This document shows, in pieces, positions 31,486 to 39,309 of a stretch of 43,062 nucleotides of DNA. Both the position numbers and the translations under genes were made by a program. Source of the stretch: Pseudomonadota bacterium. GTDB taxonomy: Bacteria; Pseudomonadota; Alphaproteobacteria; Rhizobiales; Devosiaceae. How positions within the stretch are numbered: the stretch's first letter is position 1; every line of letters begins with the position of its first letter. The stretch spans positions 1 to 43,062 of the forward strand of contig JAEYXQ010000175.1 in the NCBI GenBank assembly GCA_023431205.1, read 5' to 3'. The notes beneath the pieces were generated by a model. It was not told the origin of the DNA. It made no database searches and saw only the letters and a list, made by a program, of their open reading frames with translations.

Positions 31486-32844
31486 TCAACCCCGCGCGGC
31501 GAGCGGCAGGGTTAGCGTCACTTTGAGCCCGCCGCTCTCCGCGCAATCATAGGCGATGGCACCGCGATTTATCTCCAGGATCTCGGCTGCCATCGCCAAC
31601 CCCAATCCCGTCCCCGGCTTGCTCTCGTCGAGCCGCACGCCGCGGCGGCCCAGTTTCTGCATTTCGTCCTCGGCGATGCCGGACCCGTCGTCCTCGATGG
31701 AGAGCACGGCCTGCTCGCCGTCGCGCCAGCCCCGGATCGTCACCCGGGCCTCGGCCCATTTGGCGGCATTCTCGAGCACGATTCCGACCAGTTCCAGCAG
31801 GTCCTGCCGGTGCAGGTCGACCTGGCAGTCGTCCCCGAGTTGGGCGACCCAGTGCAGCGTCTCGCCGAAAGCGGTCTTCTTCAGCACCGTCAGCGTGCGC
31901 AGCACAGCCGTGTTCAGCGAGGTACTGGCAGCGTGGACGCTGGTGCGCTGGTGCAGCACCGCCAGCCGCAATTGATGGTCCACCCGCTCCGACATCTCGA
32001 AGGCGAGATCATCGATCAGGTGCGCCTCGCGCTCCTCCCCTTGCGACCGTAGCCGCTCGGCGACGCCATGCAGCGCCGCCAGCGGGGTCTTGAGGCCATG
32101 CGCCAGGTCGGCAGCCCGCTGCCGCGCCTTGGTGACCGACGTCTCGCGGCTCTGGAGCAGGGCGTTGACCTCCTCCACCAGCGGCGCCAGTTCGGAAGGG
32201 AACCTGCCCCGCAACCGGTCGGCGGACCCCTGCCGAACCGCCTCGACGCCCCGGCGCAGGGCGGTCAGCGGCGACAGGCCCAACAGGATCTGCAGCCAGG
32301 CCGCCAGGATCAGCAACGATCCCAAGAGCGTCAGCACTGCAGCTGCATCGCTGTTGAAGCTGGCGATGGCCTGGTCGATCGGGGCGTGGTCCTCCCCCAC
32401 GGTGACGCGGAAGAACCGCGTCCGGTCCGGTGCGGCGATCTCCAGCACTTGCGTCAACAGCAAAAGGTGCCCGCCGCTCGGTCCCTGGACGTGGCTCATC
32501 ACCGCCTCGCCGTCGTCGGCGGAGGGTACGGCGAGGGCGAAGTCCCACAGCGATCTCGAGCGTGTCACCTCGCCGGTATCGGTGTCCTCGATCTGCCAGT
32601 ACTTGCCGCTGAGGGGCACGGAATAGAGCGGGTCCGGCAAGGGCGTGCTGATGGCCGGAGTGTCGACTTCCGGCATGATCACGGCCGCCAGCCGGCCCAG
32701 CGTCGCCTCCATGTCGGATTGCATGGTGCGTTCGATATTGATGGCGAACAGGTACTGCAGCACCACGGCGGCGGTGACCAGCGACAGCACCACCCAGGCG
32801 AGCGCCAGCGCCATCAGCCTCAGCCGCAGGGAGGAAAGGTTCAT
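31486..32844 (-). CDS. PhoQ-like sensor histidine kinase
   Basis: A 452-aa kinase with membrane helices at about 8-32 and 170-192 around a roughly 135-residue periplasmic sensor, then a HAMP-like linker. HisKA carries phosphoacceptor His249 (DLAHGLKTPLAAL), and the HATPase domain has ENAAKWA, DDGSGIA and GTGLGLAMA. The AHGLKTPL form and the sensor layout resemble the PhoQ/FeuQ group of alphaproteobacteria, in which periplasmic small proteins can control the kinase. It overlaps the upstream regulator by 4 nt (ATGA). The signal is unknown; the PepSY-like gene at the head of the operon is a candidate modulator. Confidence 0.9.
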   Translation of the reverse strand: MNLSSLRLRLMALALAWVVLSLVTAAVVLQYLFAINIERTMQSDMEATLGRLAAVIMPEVDTPAISTPLPDPLYSVPLSGKYWQIEDTDTGEVTRSRSLWDFALAVPSADDGEAVMSHVQGPSGGHLLLLTQVLEIAAPDRTRFFRVTVGEDHAPIDQAIASFNSDAAAVLTLLGSLLILAAWLQILLGLSPLTALRRGVEAVRQGSADRLRGRFPSELAPLVEEVNALLQSRETSVTKARQRAADLAHGLKTPLAALHGVAERLRSQGEEREAHLIDDLAFEMSERVDHQLRLAVLHQRTSVHAASTSLNTAVLRTLTVLKKTAFGETLHWVAQLGDDCQVDLHRQDLLELVGIVLENAAKWAEARVTIRGWRDGEQAVLSIEDDGSGIAEDEMQKLGRRGVRLDESKPGTGLGLAMAAEILEINRGAIAYDCAESGGLKVTLTLPLAARG

Positions 32845-33503
32845 GCCTCCTCGCCGAGGGTGTAGCCGAAGCCGCGGCGGGTCTTGATCACCTCGGCGCC
32901 CAGCCGCTTGCGGACGCGCCCCACCAGCACCTCGACCGCGTTCGATTCCCGCTCGAAATCCTGGGCGTAGATGTGCTCGGTAATCTCGAGCTGCGACACC
33001 ACGCGGCCCCGCTGATGCACCAGGTAGGCGATAAGCTTGTACTCCTGCGGCGTCAGGTCGATCGGCGAGCCGTCGAGGAACACCTGCATCTTGGCGGTAT
33101 CCAGCAGGTAGCGCCCAAATGGCACCCGCGCCGAGGCCAACCCGCTCGCCCGCCGCACCAGCGAGCGAATGCGGGCAACGATTTCCATCACATGGAAGGG
33201 CTTGACCACATAGTCATCCGCACCGGCCTCAATGCCGTCCACCCGCTCTTCCCACTGGCCACGGGCCGTCAGGATCAGCACTGGCATGGTCCGCCCGGCA
33301 TTGCGCCAGCGCTTGAGGATGGTCAGGCCATCGACCTGCGGCAGGCCCAGATCGAGGATCACCGCGTCGAAGGTTTCGGTGTCCCCCCGGAACCAGATCG
33401 TGTCGCCTTCGCTTTCGCGGTCCACTGCGAAGCCGGCGCGCGTCAGCGCCGTCACCAGTGTTTCGGCGATCCGGTCGTCGTCTTCGGCTACCAGCACTCG
33501 CAT
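32841..33503 (-). CDS. PhoP-like OmpR-family response regulator
   Basis: A 220-aa regulator: a receiver with EDDD (7-10), phosphoacceptor Asp51 (VILDLGLPQVDG) and the conserved Lys in YVVKPF, then a winged-helix output domain (about 125-220) ending KTRRGFGYTLGEEA. It closely resembles PhoP/FeuP regulators. Its ATG overlaps the stop of the PepSY-like gene (TAATG), and its stop overlaps the kinase start (ATGA), so the three genes form one translationally coupled operon. Target genes are not evident from the window. Confidence 0.93.
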   Translation of the reverse strand: MRVLVAEDDDRIAETLVTALTRAGFAVDRESEGDTIWFRGDTETFDAVILDLGLPQVDGLTILKRWRNAGRTMPVLILTARGQWEERVDGIEAGADDYVVKPFHVMEIVARIRSLVRRASGLASARVPFGRYLLDTAKMQVFLDGSPIDLTPQEYKLIAYLVHQRGRVVSQLEITEHIYAQDFERESNAVEVLVGRVRKRLGAEVIKTRRGFGYTLGEEA

Positions 33504-34216
33504 TATTGTCCCCGTACCGGCAGCCCACTGCGGGCATAGTAATATCTCACCGCCACCTGGCCTCCGGGTGTCAGCACCTTGATCTCGTAGAGCAGGAAGC
33601 CTTGCACGGCCACCAGTTGCGCGTCGATCATCTGCCCGCCAGTACTCGTTTCAAGCTCGGGCAGGATCGACTCCAGCGGCACCGCCTGCCCGGACTGCAC
33701 CGCTTCGAGGGCCGCCCGCTCCGAAGCGCCAGCCCTTGGCGTCGCAGGAGCGTTTGCCGCCCCGGTTGTCACAGGCGGGGGCAGGTTGAGGCCGCCGGCG
33801 TTGCCGCCCCCACCGCCGGGAGGTGTGGCGCCTTGGCCGCCATTTCCATTCCCATTTCCGTTCCCCGAGCCCCCCCCGGGCGGATTGCCGGCATTGCCCT
33901 GGCCACCTCCGCCGGAACTGCCGCCCGGACCACCGCCACCAGCCCCGCCACCGCCCGGACCACCGCCACCAGAACTGCCACCACCCGAGCCGCCACCGGG
34001 ACCACCACCCCCGGGCCCGCCGCCGGAGCTGCCACCGGGATTTCCGTTTCCGTTGCCGTTGCCGCCCGCGTTGGAATGGTCCGGAGGCCCGCCGCCCCCC
34101 GCATTGCCGCCGCCATTGCCTTGCCCGTTGCCGTTGCCGTTCCCCTGCGCGAACGAGGCCTGGCCGCTGGCGGCCAGGAAAAGCAGGACCAGCAGGAGGC
34201 GGAACGCTTTTACCAT
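33503..34216 (-). CDS. Secreted Gly/Asn-rich protein with C-terminal PepSY-like domain
   Basis: A 237-aa protein with a signal peptide (AFRLLLVLLFLAASG, cleavage after about residue 24), a low-complexity region of Gly with Asn, Ser and Pro (about 25-150; tracts such as GNGNGNGQGNGGG), and a compact C-terminal domain (about 165-237). That domain has AALEAVQSGQAVPLESI and VQGFLLYEIKVLTPGGQVAV, the helix-strand pattern of PepSY-type inhibitory domains (LYEIKVL). It is the first gene of an overlapping operon with a PhoP-like regulator and PhoQ-like kinase. It may be a periplasmic regulator of the kinase; this is inference. The Gly tract is much longer than is usual for such proteins. Confidence 0.82.
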   Translation of the reverse strand: MVKAFRLLLVLLFLAASGQASFAQGNGNGNGQGNGGGNAGGGGPPDHSNAGGNGNGNGNPGGSSGGGPGGGGPGGGSGGGSSGGGGPGGGGAGGGGPGGSSGGGGQGNAGNPPGGGSGNGNGNGNGGQGATPPGGGGGNAGGLNLPPPVTTGAANAPATPRAGASERAALEAVQSGQAVPLESILPELETSTGGQMIDAQLVAVQGFLLYEIKVLTPGGQVAVRYYYARSGLPVRGQ

Positions 34217-34298
34217 GCTCCAAACCTAAGGCTTCGAACCTGACGAAACACTGACACCCTCCCTCACGGGTCGCTCAGCACGGGGCTGCTAGTGTGGC

Positions 34299-34400
34299 GA
34301 CGTTGACTTCCAAACGTCCCATGCTTCGCAAGTGCTTTGGAGCGTCGGCTTAGAGGGCACCAGCAGCAACTCCGCCCCGCGCTGCTGGTGCCTTTCTTTA
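34299..34400 (+). ncRNA. Candidate small RNA or orphan terminator
   Basis: The 181-bp gap between the PepSY-like gene and the MFS gene holds no protein gene. It carries a small hairpin (GACGTT/AACGTC, 34299-34318) and then a strong 12-bp hairpin (GGCACCAGCAGC at 34356-34367 with its inverse at 34381-34392) followed by TTTCTTTATT on the plus strand. That is a good intrinsic terminator, but no plus-strand gene precedes it. A TTGACT sits at 34303, without a clear -10. The loop contains ACTCCGCCCC. It could end a small RNA or serve the minus-strand MFS operon, whose stop lies in the T tract. Evidence for an RNA gene is only structural. Confidence 0.35.
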
Positions 34401-35615
34401 TTCGGCGGCGCCGCCGAGCGGAGGCCGACCGAACTGTCGGAAGCTCGGCAGCGCCAGCGGCATCAGCGTCACCACGAAGTAGCAACCGCCGGCGATCAGC
34501 AACGCCGCATCGAGACCAAGTCCTCCGATCAGGGCCCCGCCTACCAAGCCGCCGAACGGGATCAGCGCCCAACTGATCGCGCCGATCAATGCCATGACCC
34601 GGCCCACCAGTGCCGCTGGTGTGCGCTCGAAGCTGATGGCGGAGAGGATCGGGTTGAGAAAGCCCGAGGCGAATCCGCCCACCACCAGCACCGACAGGAG
34701 CAGCGCCAGCGGTGCGTCGAAGGCGAACACCGCAAACCGCGGAAATCCCACGATCAGGAATGCCACCGTATAGACCAGCAGGCGCGGCAGCCGCTCTCCG
34801 GTCACGCCCGCCAGCACCGACCCAGCGATGGAAGCACCAGACATCACGGCCAGCAGCAGCCCCAGCAGGGCGGCGTCATGCCCGTGCGTCTGGACCCAGA
34901 CTGGCAGCATCACGGCCGCGTGGGCCTGATCCAACAGGTTGGTGACCATGACCATGATGACGATGCTCATCAGCACCGGCTCATGGCGCAGGAAACTCCA
35001 GCCTTCCGCCAGTTGCTGGCGATAGGGCAGGGCGGCCGCGACCGATTTGCTGGCGTGCGGCAGGCCCCAGGCGACCACCCCGGCCGAGAGGACCAGCGTC
35101 ACCGCATTGACGATCAGCGCGGGTCCTGCCCCGATCAGGGCAATCAGCGCTCCAGCCGCTGCTGCGCCAACCGTGGAGGCCAGCCGCTCCACGGCGCCCG
35201 TGGTGCCCGTCACTCTTTCCAGTGGTAGTCCGGCAAGCCGTGCCACTTCGGGCACCTGCGAGTACTTGGCTACGTCGGAAGGGCCGCGCAGCATACCAAG
35301 CAGGGCCACGAGCGGTAGCAGCACCGGCAAGGTGAGCAGGTCGAAAGCCTCCAGCACGGGGATGACCCCCACCGCCGCAATGGAGAGGAGGTCACACCAG
35401 AGCGAGATCGCGCGGGCGCCCAGCCGGTCGACCCATGGTCCACCCAGCGCCTTGGCCACCACATAGGGCAGCATTTCGGCCAGCCCCACGAGGCCGGTCA
35501 GCACCGGATCACCTGTGGCGGTCAGCACCAGCCATGGAATGGCTACGGTAGACAGGCGCGTGCCGGTGAGCGACAGCGCCTGCGCCAGGACGAGTGCGAC
35601 CAACGGCCGTTTCAT
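34398..35615 (-). CDS. Major facilitator superfamily transporter
   Basis: A 405-aa protein with about 12 membrane helices in two six-helix halves joined by a central cytoplasmic loop (ASKSVAAALPYRQQLAEGWS). The segment VDRLGARAISLW after helix 2 fits the MFS motif A region. It belongs to the efflux-like MFS_3 (enterobactin exporter type) group; the substrate is unknown. The ATG at 35615 overlaps the stop of the ArsR-type regulator by 4 nt (ATGA), so the two are co-translated and the regulator probably controls the exporter. The stop codon lies in the T tract of a strong hairpin. Confidence 0.88.
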   Translation of the reverse strand: MKRPLVALVLAQALSLTGTRLSTVAIPWLVLTATGDPVLTGLVGLAEMLPYVVAKALGGPWVDRLGARAISLWCDLLSIAAVGVIPVLEAFDLLTLPVLLPLVALLGMLRGPSDVAKYSQVPEVARLAGLPLERVTGTTGAVERLASTVGAAAAGALIALIGAGPALIVNAVTLVLSAGVVAWGLPHASKSVAAALPYRQQLAEGWSFLRHEPVLMSIVIMVMVTNLLDQAHAAVMLPVWVQTHGHDAALLGLLLAVMSGASIAGSVLAGVTGERLPRLLVYTVAFLIVGFPRFAVFAFDAPLALLLSVLVVGGFASGFLNPILSAISFERTPAALVGRVMALIGAISWALIPFGGLVGGALIGGLGLDAALLIAGGCYFVVTLMPLALPSFRQFGRPPLGGAAE

Positions 35616-36196
35616 GCCTCCGGCTCCTGCGGCAGGAGGAAGCTGTGAAACACGACCGTGAAGGGACGGGTGTCCTCCGGCGCCTGCCCGAGCGGGGGCG
35701 CGGCGGATTTGACTTCCCACAGCATCGCCTGCACCCGTTCGGTCAGCGCCTTAGCGTCGGCCGCGGTCAGCGGAATGGTCCAGTCGCTGACCGTTGAGGC
35801 TTCGCGCCACTCCCTGGGCTGCTGTGGCGTGAGTTCCAGCGCGCGCTGCATCTGGCTCACCTGCCAGCTCAACGTCGCCTGGAGGAAGGCCAGTCCTGCT
35901 TCGGCCTCCGGGCCCTCGGCGCCGCGGGTGTCGACCTTGGTGGACTCATGCGCGGCCCGCCACCAGCGCTCCCGCCGATTCCCGAGGTCCACGGCCTCCT
36001 CGATGAAGCCGTGCGCCGCCAGCTGCCGCAGGTGGTAGCTCGTTGCCCCGCTGTTGAGCTTCAGCCGCTCAGCCAGGCTTGTTGCCGTCGATGGGCCCTC
36101 GATCCGCAACAGCCCCAGCATCCTGACGCGGACGGGATGCGCCAGTGCCTTCAGGGCGGTGGTGTCGGGGACAATGCTGCGGATCTGTCTGGACAT
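35612..36196 (-). CDS. ArsR-type winged-helix transcriptional regulator
   Basis: A 194-aa regulator. The N-terminal winged helix (about 10-95) has LKALAHPVRVRMLGLLRIEG, the recognition-helix region LKLNSGATSYHLRQLAAHG and the wing FIEEAVDLGNRRERWW. The roughly 100-residue C-terminal part (ESTKVDTRGAEG onward) is helical and may bind the inducer. This is the HTH_20/ArsR type often paired with MFS exporters. ATG 36196 is chosen because AGGAGAGG lies about 5 nt upstream. It heads an operon with the MFS gene (4-nt overlap). A nested inverted repeat lies 25-70 nt upstream and is a candidate operator. No metal-binding Cys motif is seen, so the inducer is probably organic. Confidence 0.9.
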   Translation of the reverse strand: MSRQIRSIVPDTTALKALAHPVRVRMLGLLRIEGPSTATSLAERLKLNSGATSYHLRQLAAHGFIEEAVDLGNRRERWWRAAHESTKVDTRGAEGPEAEAGLAFLQATLSWQVSQMQRALELTPQQPREWREASTVSDWTIPLTAADAKALTERVQAMLWEVKSAAPPLGQAPEDTRPFTVVFHSFLLPQEPEA

Positions 36197-36220
36197 AGCG
36201 GCCTCTCCTTCCGCCGCCAT

Positions 36221-36266
36221 CCTAGACCGCAAAGGAATATTTGCAAAGATGTGTTTGGGGTCTAGG
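36221..36266. promoter_or_regulatory. Nested inverted repeats upstream of the ArsR-MFS operon
   Basis: CCTAGACC (36221-36228) and GGTCTAGG (36259-36266) are exact inverse copies. Between them, directly after the first arm, GCAAAGGAATATTTGC (36229-36244) is a second inverted repeat with 5-bp arms. The AT-rich inner part is the likely promoter zone, so either repeat could be the autoregulatory operator. The outer right arm runs into the stop codon of the upstream gene. Confidence 0.4.
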
Positions 36267-36675
36267 CGAGTGCCGCGATCGCCTGCTCCAGTGTCACCAG
36301 CATGTCTCGCCGCCCGCCATCCGGCAGCACCAGCCTCAGCCGCTGAACGCTGTGATCGTTGTAGAGGCTGACCATGAAGTCCTCGATGCCCAAGCGATCA
36401 TACGCGCTGATCGGCACGGCGACCGTTTCGCTCACCAGCCGCACGCTCCTTTGGCCGCACAACTCCATCACGAGGGCGAGGGCAGGGGAGAGGGCGGCGC
36501 GGGCGCTCCGGTATTCGAGAATGTCCTCGGCACCGTCATCGGCTGCGAACTGGTGATCCACGAAGACGTCGATCAGCGCCGCCACCAGCATGGCTTTGCG
36601 GGCCGAGAGCGGCGCTGCCTGCGCCGCTGTCCAGCAGGCATCGAGATAGGCGCGGTGCCACTCGAGGTCAGGCAA
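36262..36675 (-). CDS. Hypothetical protein coupled to the dienelactone hydrolase gene
   Basis: I do not recognise this gene. A TTG at 36675 opens a 137-aa protein that overlaps the end of the hydrolase gene by 8 nt, which suggests translational coupling. It starts PDLEWHRAYLDACWTAA after the initiator and has an N-terminal helical part rich in Ala with a DVFVDHQFAADDGAEDIL segment. A C-terminal part with alternating beta and helical character follows (VAVPISAYDRLGIEDFMVSL, RLRLVLPDGGRRDMLVTL). A longer frame (to 36786) would overlap the hydrolase by over 100 nt and begins with low-complexity Ser/Ala, so it is less likely. The start is uncertain. Confidence 0.6.
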   Translation of the reverse strand: MPDLEWHRAYLDACWTAAQAAPLSARKAMLVAALIDVFVDHQFAADDGAEDILEYRSARAALSPALALVMELCGQRSVRLVSETVAVPISAYDRLGIEDFMVSLYNDHSVQRLRLVLPDGGRRDMLVTLEQAIAALA

Positions 36676-37342
36676 GGTGCTTGCGGAAGAACTCGAGGCT
36701 GCGCGCCGAAGCCTTGGTGCACGCTGCTTCTTCGAACTTGTCGGGCCGGTCGCTGTTGCAGAAGCCGTGACCGGCTGCATAGACATGGATCGGCACCTCC
36801 GGATGACGGGCCTTCAGGTCCTCGATCTGCTCGAGCGGAATGCCGGTGTCCTGCCCGCCGAAATGCATTTCGAGCGGAATGGCCGGTTCGAGCGCGATGT
36901 AGTTCGGGATGCCTCCGCCATAGTAGCCCGACGCGGCGCTGAGGCCGAGACCGTGATGCGCGGCCCGCCAGCTCACCGCGCCGCCGAAGCAATAGCCGGT
37001 GATCCCGACCTTGCCCGCTTCCGCCGCGGCGCCGACCGCGGCCTTGACGTCCAGCATGGCCGTCTCGTGGCTGAACTGCTTGAGCATCTCGCCGATGATC
37101 TTGAACTGCTCGGGGCCGTAGTCCTCGCTCTCGTAGCCGAACTCCACCCGGTCGAACATCGCCGGCGCCACGGCCAGGTAGCCGTGCCGCGCCCAGCGGT
37201 CGACGACGCCGCGAACCCAGGTGTTGAGCCCCCACACCTCCTGGATTACCACCACGCCGCCCCTGGGCTGCCCCTCCGGCCGCGCGCGATAGGCGTTCAG
37301 CGTGAAGCCGTCCTCCGCCGTCAGCGTGATCCGCTCGCCCAT
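36668..37342 (-). CDS. Dienelactone hydrolase family protein
   Basis: A 224-aa alpha/beta hydrolase of the DLH family. The triad is Cys118 (GITGYCFGGAVSW), Asp165 (FGGQDTGIP) and His192 (YAAGHGFCNSD), and the oxyanion segment VVIQEVWGLN is at about 32-41. Family members hydrolyse dienelactones or related esters in aromatic degradation, or act as general carboxymethylenebutenolidases. No aromatic-degradation genes are nearby, so the physiological substrate is open. It lies between moaA (12 nt upstream, same strand) and the coupled hypothetical gene, so the three may form one transcript. Confidence 0.92.
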   Translation of the reverse strand: MGERITLTAEDGFTLNAYRARPEGQPRGGVVVIQEVWGLNTWVRGVVDRWARHGYLAVAPAMFDRVEFGYESEDYGPEQFKIIGEMLKQFSHETAMLDVKAAVGAAAEAGKVGITGYCFGGAVSWRAAHHGLGLSAASGYYGGGIPNYIALEPAIPLEMHFGGQDTGIPLEQIEDLKARHPEVPIHVYAAGHGFCNSDRPDKFEEAACTKASARSLEFFRKHLA

Positions 37343-37354
37343 GATGCTCTTCTC

Positions 37355-38365
37355 CTAACCGCCCGTCACACTCATGTGCCGCGCCACGGCCGGCTCCGGC
37401 CGGGTGCGGTCCAGCACGAAATCATGGCCCTTGGGTTTGATCCGCATGGCGTGGTCCAGCGCCGCGTCGAGCCCTTCTGGGCCGCCCTCGCGCCAGGCGT
37501 CGCGCAGGTTCACCTGGTCGTCCTGTCCGAGGCACAGATAGAGCTGGCCGGTCGCAGTGAGGCGCACGCGGTTGCAGCTCTCGCAGAAATTGTGGCTCAT
37601 CGGGGTGATGAAGCCGAGCGTGCCGCCGGTCTCCGCCACGTGCACATAGCGTGCCGGCCCACCGGTCCGTTTTGTGGTCGGGGTCAGCGTAAACCGCTGC
37701 GAAAGCCGTCCGTGTAGTTCGCGCAACGGCAGGTAGCTGTCGACGCGGTCGATGCCGACTTCCCCCAGTGGCATGCCTTCGATCAGCGTCAGCCCCATGC
37801 CGCACCCATGGGCCCAGCGCAGCATCGGCTCGATCTCGTCGTCATTGACGCCGCGCATCGCCACCATGTTGATCTTGACGGCGAGCCCTGCCGCCTGCGC
37901 GGCCTCTATTCCCGCCAGCACGTCCGCCAGCCGCCCGCGCCGCGTGATCGTCGCGAACCGATCCGCATCCAGCGTATCCAGCGACACATTGATCCGCCGC
38001 ACCCCGGCTGCCACGAGGCCTGCGGCGTGCTTGGTCAATTGGCTGCCATTGGTGGTCAGCGTCAGTTCCTCGAGCCCTTTGCCGATCCGCCCGCCGAGAC
38101 TGTCAACCAGCCGCATGATGTCCCGCCGCACCAGCGGCTCGCCGCCGGTCAGCCGGATCCGTGTCGTGCCGCGGGCGATGAAGGCGCCGGCAATGGCCTC
38201 GATCTCCTCGAAGGCCAGCACCTCCTTCTTGGGCAGGAAGGTCATGTCTTCCGCCATGCAGTAGACGCAGCGGAAGTCGCAGCGATCCGTCACGGAGATG
38301 CGCAAATACGAGATCCGCCGGCCAAAGCCGTCGATCAGCGGGCGGGTGGGGGCAGGGGCCGTCAT
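37355..38365 (-). CDS. moaA: GTP 3',8-cyclase MoaA (molybdopterin biosynthesis)
   Basis: A 336-aa radical SAM enzyme that starts molybdenum cofactor synthesis by converting GTP to 3',8-cyclo-GTP. The SAM cluster motif CDFRCVYC is at about residues 28-35. The second cluster uses CESCNRVRLTATGQLYLC near 260-277, and the conserved GG ends the protein (SVTGG). LTGGEPLVRRD and TTNGSQL are also typical. ATG 38365 is chosen because MTAPAPTRPLIDGFGRRISY matches MoaA openings; the longer frame is not family-like. No other moa/moe gene is in the window, so this gene is separated from the rest of the pathway. Confidence 0.96.
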   Translation of the reverse strand: MTAPAPTRPLIDGFGRRISYLRISVTDRCDFRCVYCMAEDMTFLPKKEVLAFEEIEAIAGAFIARGTTRIRLTGGEPLVRRDIMRLVDSLGGRIGKGLEELTLTTNGSQLTKHAAGLVAAGVRRINVSLDTLDADRFATITRRGRLADVLAGIEAAQAAGLAVKINMVAMRGVNDDEIEPMLRWAHGCGMGLTLIEGMPLGEVGIDRVDSYLPLRELHGRLSQRFTLTPTTKRTGGPARYVHVAETGGTLGFITPMSHNFCESCNRVRLTATGQLYLCLGQDDQVNLRDAWREGGPEGLDAALDHAMRIKPKGHDFVLDRTRPEPAVARHMSVTGG

Positions 38366-38409
38366 GAAGGGCAGTGTAGTGCCGGCTGATGGCATTGGCG
38401 AGGCACAAC

Positions 38410-38438
38410 GAAAAAGGGCCGCCTGCCGGCAGCCCTTC
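38410..38438 (-). terminator. Intrinsic terminator after the L,D-transpeptidase gene
   Basis: On the minus strand, GAAGGGC and GCCC enclose an inner GCCGGC, giving a stem of about 7-9 bp followed by TTTTTCG. It starts about 22 nt after the transpeptidase stop and separates it from moaA. Confidence 0.65.
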
Positions 38439-38459
38439 GTCAATTCCGGTGCTGGCGGA

Positions 38460-39056
38460 TCAGTGGTTCACGACCACCAGTGCGCCGACCTGCACGCGAT
38501 CATAAAGGTCGATCACGTCGTCATTGGTGAGGCGGATGCAGCCCGAGGACACGGCCTGCCCGATCGACCACGGCTCGGACGTGCCATGCAGGCGATAAAG
38601 CGTCGAGCCGATATAGAGCGCACGGGCGCCGAGCGGGTTGTCCGGACCGCCGGGCATGAAGGCCGGAAGATCGGGAACGCGCTTGCGCATGGCCGGTGGC
38701 GGCGTCCAGCCGGGCCACTCGGCCTTGCGGGTGATGCGGTGGCTGCCAGACCAGGTGAAGCCTTCGCGGCCGACGCCGATGCCGTAGCGCAGCGCCTTGC
38801 CGTCTTCCATGACGAGGTAGAGACGGCGTTCGCCGGTCTCGACCACGATGGTGCCCGGCTTGTACTTGGTGTCGTAGTCGACGATTTGCTTGCGGATGGG
38901 GCTGCCGGCGCGCGGCGTATGGGCGGGGATCGACCCCTCTTCGACCCACGCATTCAGTTCCGGGCTGTAGACACGCGCTGCCGTTGCCGGCTGCGCCAGG
39001 CTGGCGGCAAGAAGAACGGACAGGACGATCGCGATCGCTGACTTCAACTTTGACAT
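38460..39056 (-). CDS. L,D-transpeptidase (YkuD domain)
   Basis: A 198-aa exported protein with a signal peptide (SKLKSAIAIVLSVLLAASLA to ATA) and a YkuD catalytic domain (about 70-198). The active site is the motif HGTSEPWSIGQAVSSGCIRL, with His157 and catalytic Cys173. Such enzymes make 3-3 peptidoglycan crosslinks or attach proteins to the wall; in Hyphomicrobiales they are abundant and contribute to polar growth. ATG 39056 is chosen because it gives the signal peptide; the longer frame adds a non-signal N-terminus. A terminator follows. It is divergent from rpiA across a 253-bp gap. Confidence 0.93.
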   Translation of the reverse strand: MSKLKSAIAIVLSVLLAASLAQPATAARVYSPELNAWVEEGSIPAHTPRAGSPIRKQIVDYDTKYKPGTIVVETGERRLYLVMEDGKALRYGIGVGREGFTWSGSHRITRKAEWPGWTPPPAMRKRVPDLPAFMPGGPDNPLGARALYIGSTLYRLHGTSEPWSIGQAVSSGCIRLTNDDVIDLYDRVQVGALVVVNH

Positions 39057-39222
39057 CTGACGACTAGGCCTCTGGCAGGGGAATATTGGCTCGATTCGCC
39101 GTCCCCGTAATGGCGGTTGCATATTCACTTAGCAGAGGCGCGAATAGAGGCAGTTGTCTCCATCTCGCCACACTTGCCGCAGGATGAACATACAGTGTTG
39201 CTAGAGAGTTACAGTCCAACCG

Positions 39223-39309
39223 GTTCACCAATCCGTGAACACCGCCCATCCGCGCGCTTGACTTGCCACCGATCGAGGCACTACGCCCCACCCATATGGA
39301 GGGCCTCGC
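39223..39309 (+). promoter_or_regulatory. rpiA promoter region with inverted repeat
   Basis: CTTGAC (39257-39262) with a weak -10 (CTACGC, 39281-39286) would give a transcript starting just before GGAGGG, the rpiA ribosome site. GTTCACCAATCCGTGAAC (39223-39240) is a perfect 6-bp inverted repeat with a 6-nt spacer just upstream of the -35. The rest of the 253-bp gap with the transpeptidase gene shows no supported gene. Confidence 0.35.

Noticed and set aside
33868..34155. GGN/CCN short tandem tract considered as a repeat array or CRISPR
   Set aside because: It is in-frame coding low complexity within a secreted protein. There are no regular spacers and no cas genes.
33786..34229. Proline-rich plus-strand frame opposite the Gly-rich protein
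   Set aside because: The reverse complement of Gly codons reads as Pro; it has no ribosome site and no domain.
39064..39291. A 75-codon minus-strand frame in the transpeptidase/rpiA gap
   Set aside because: There is no ribosome site, no domain, and it covers the divergent promoter region.
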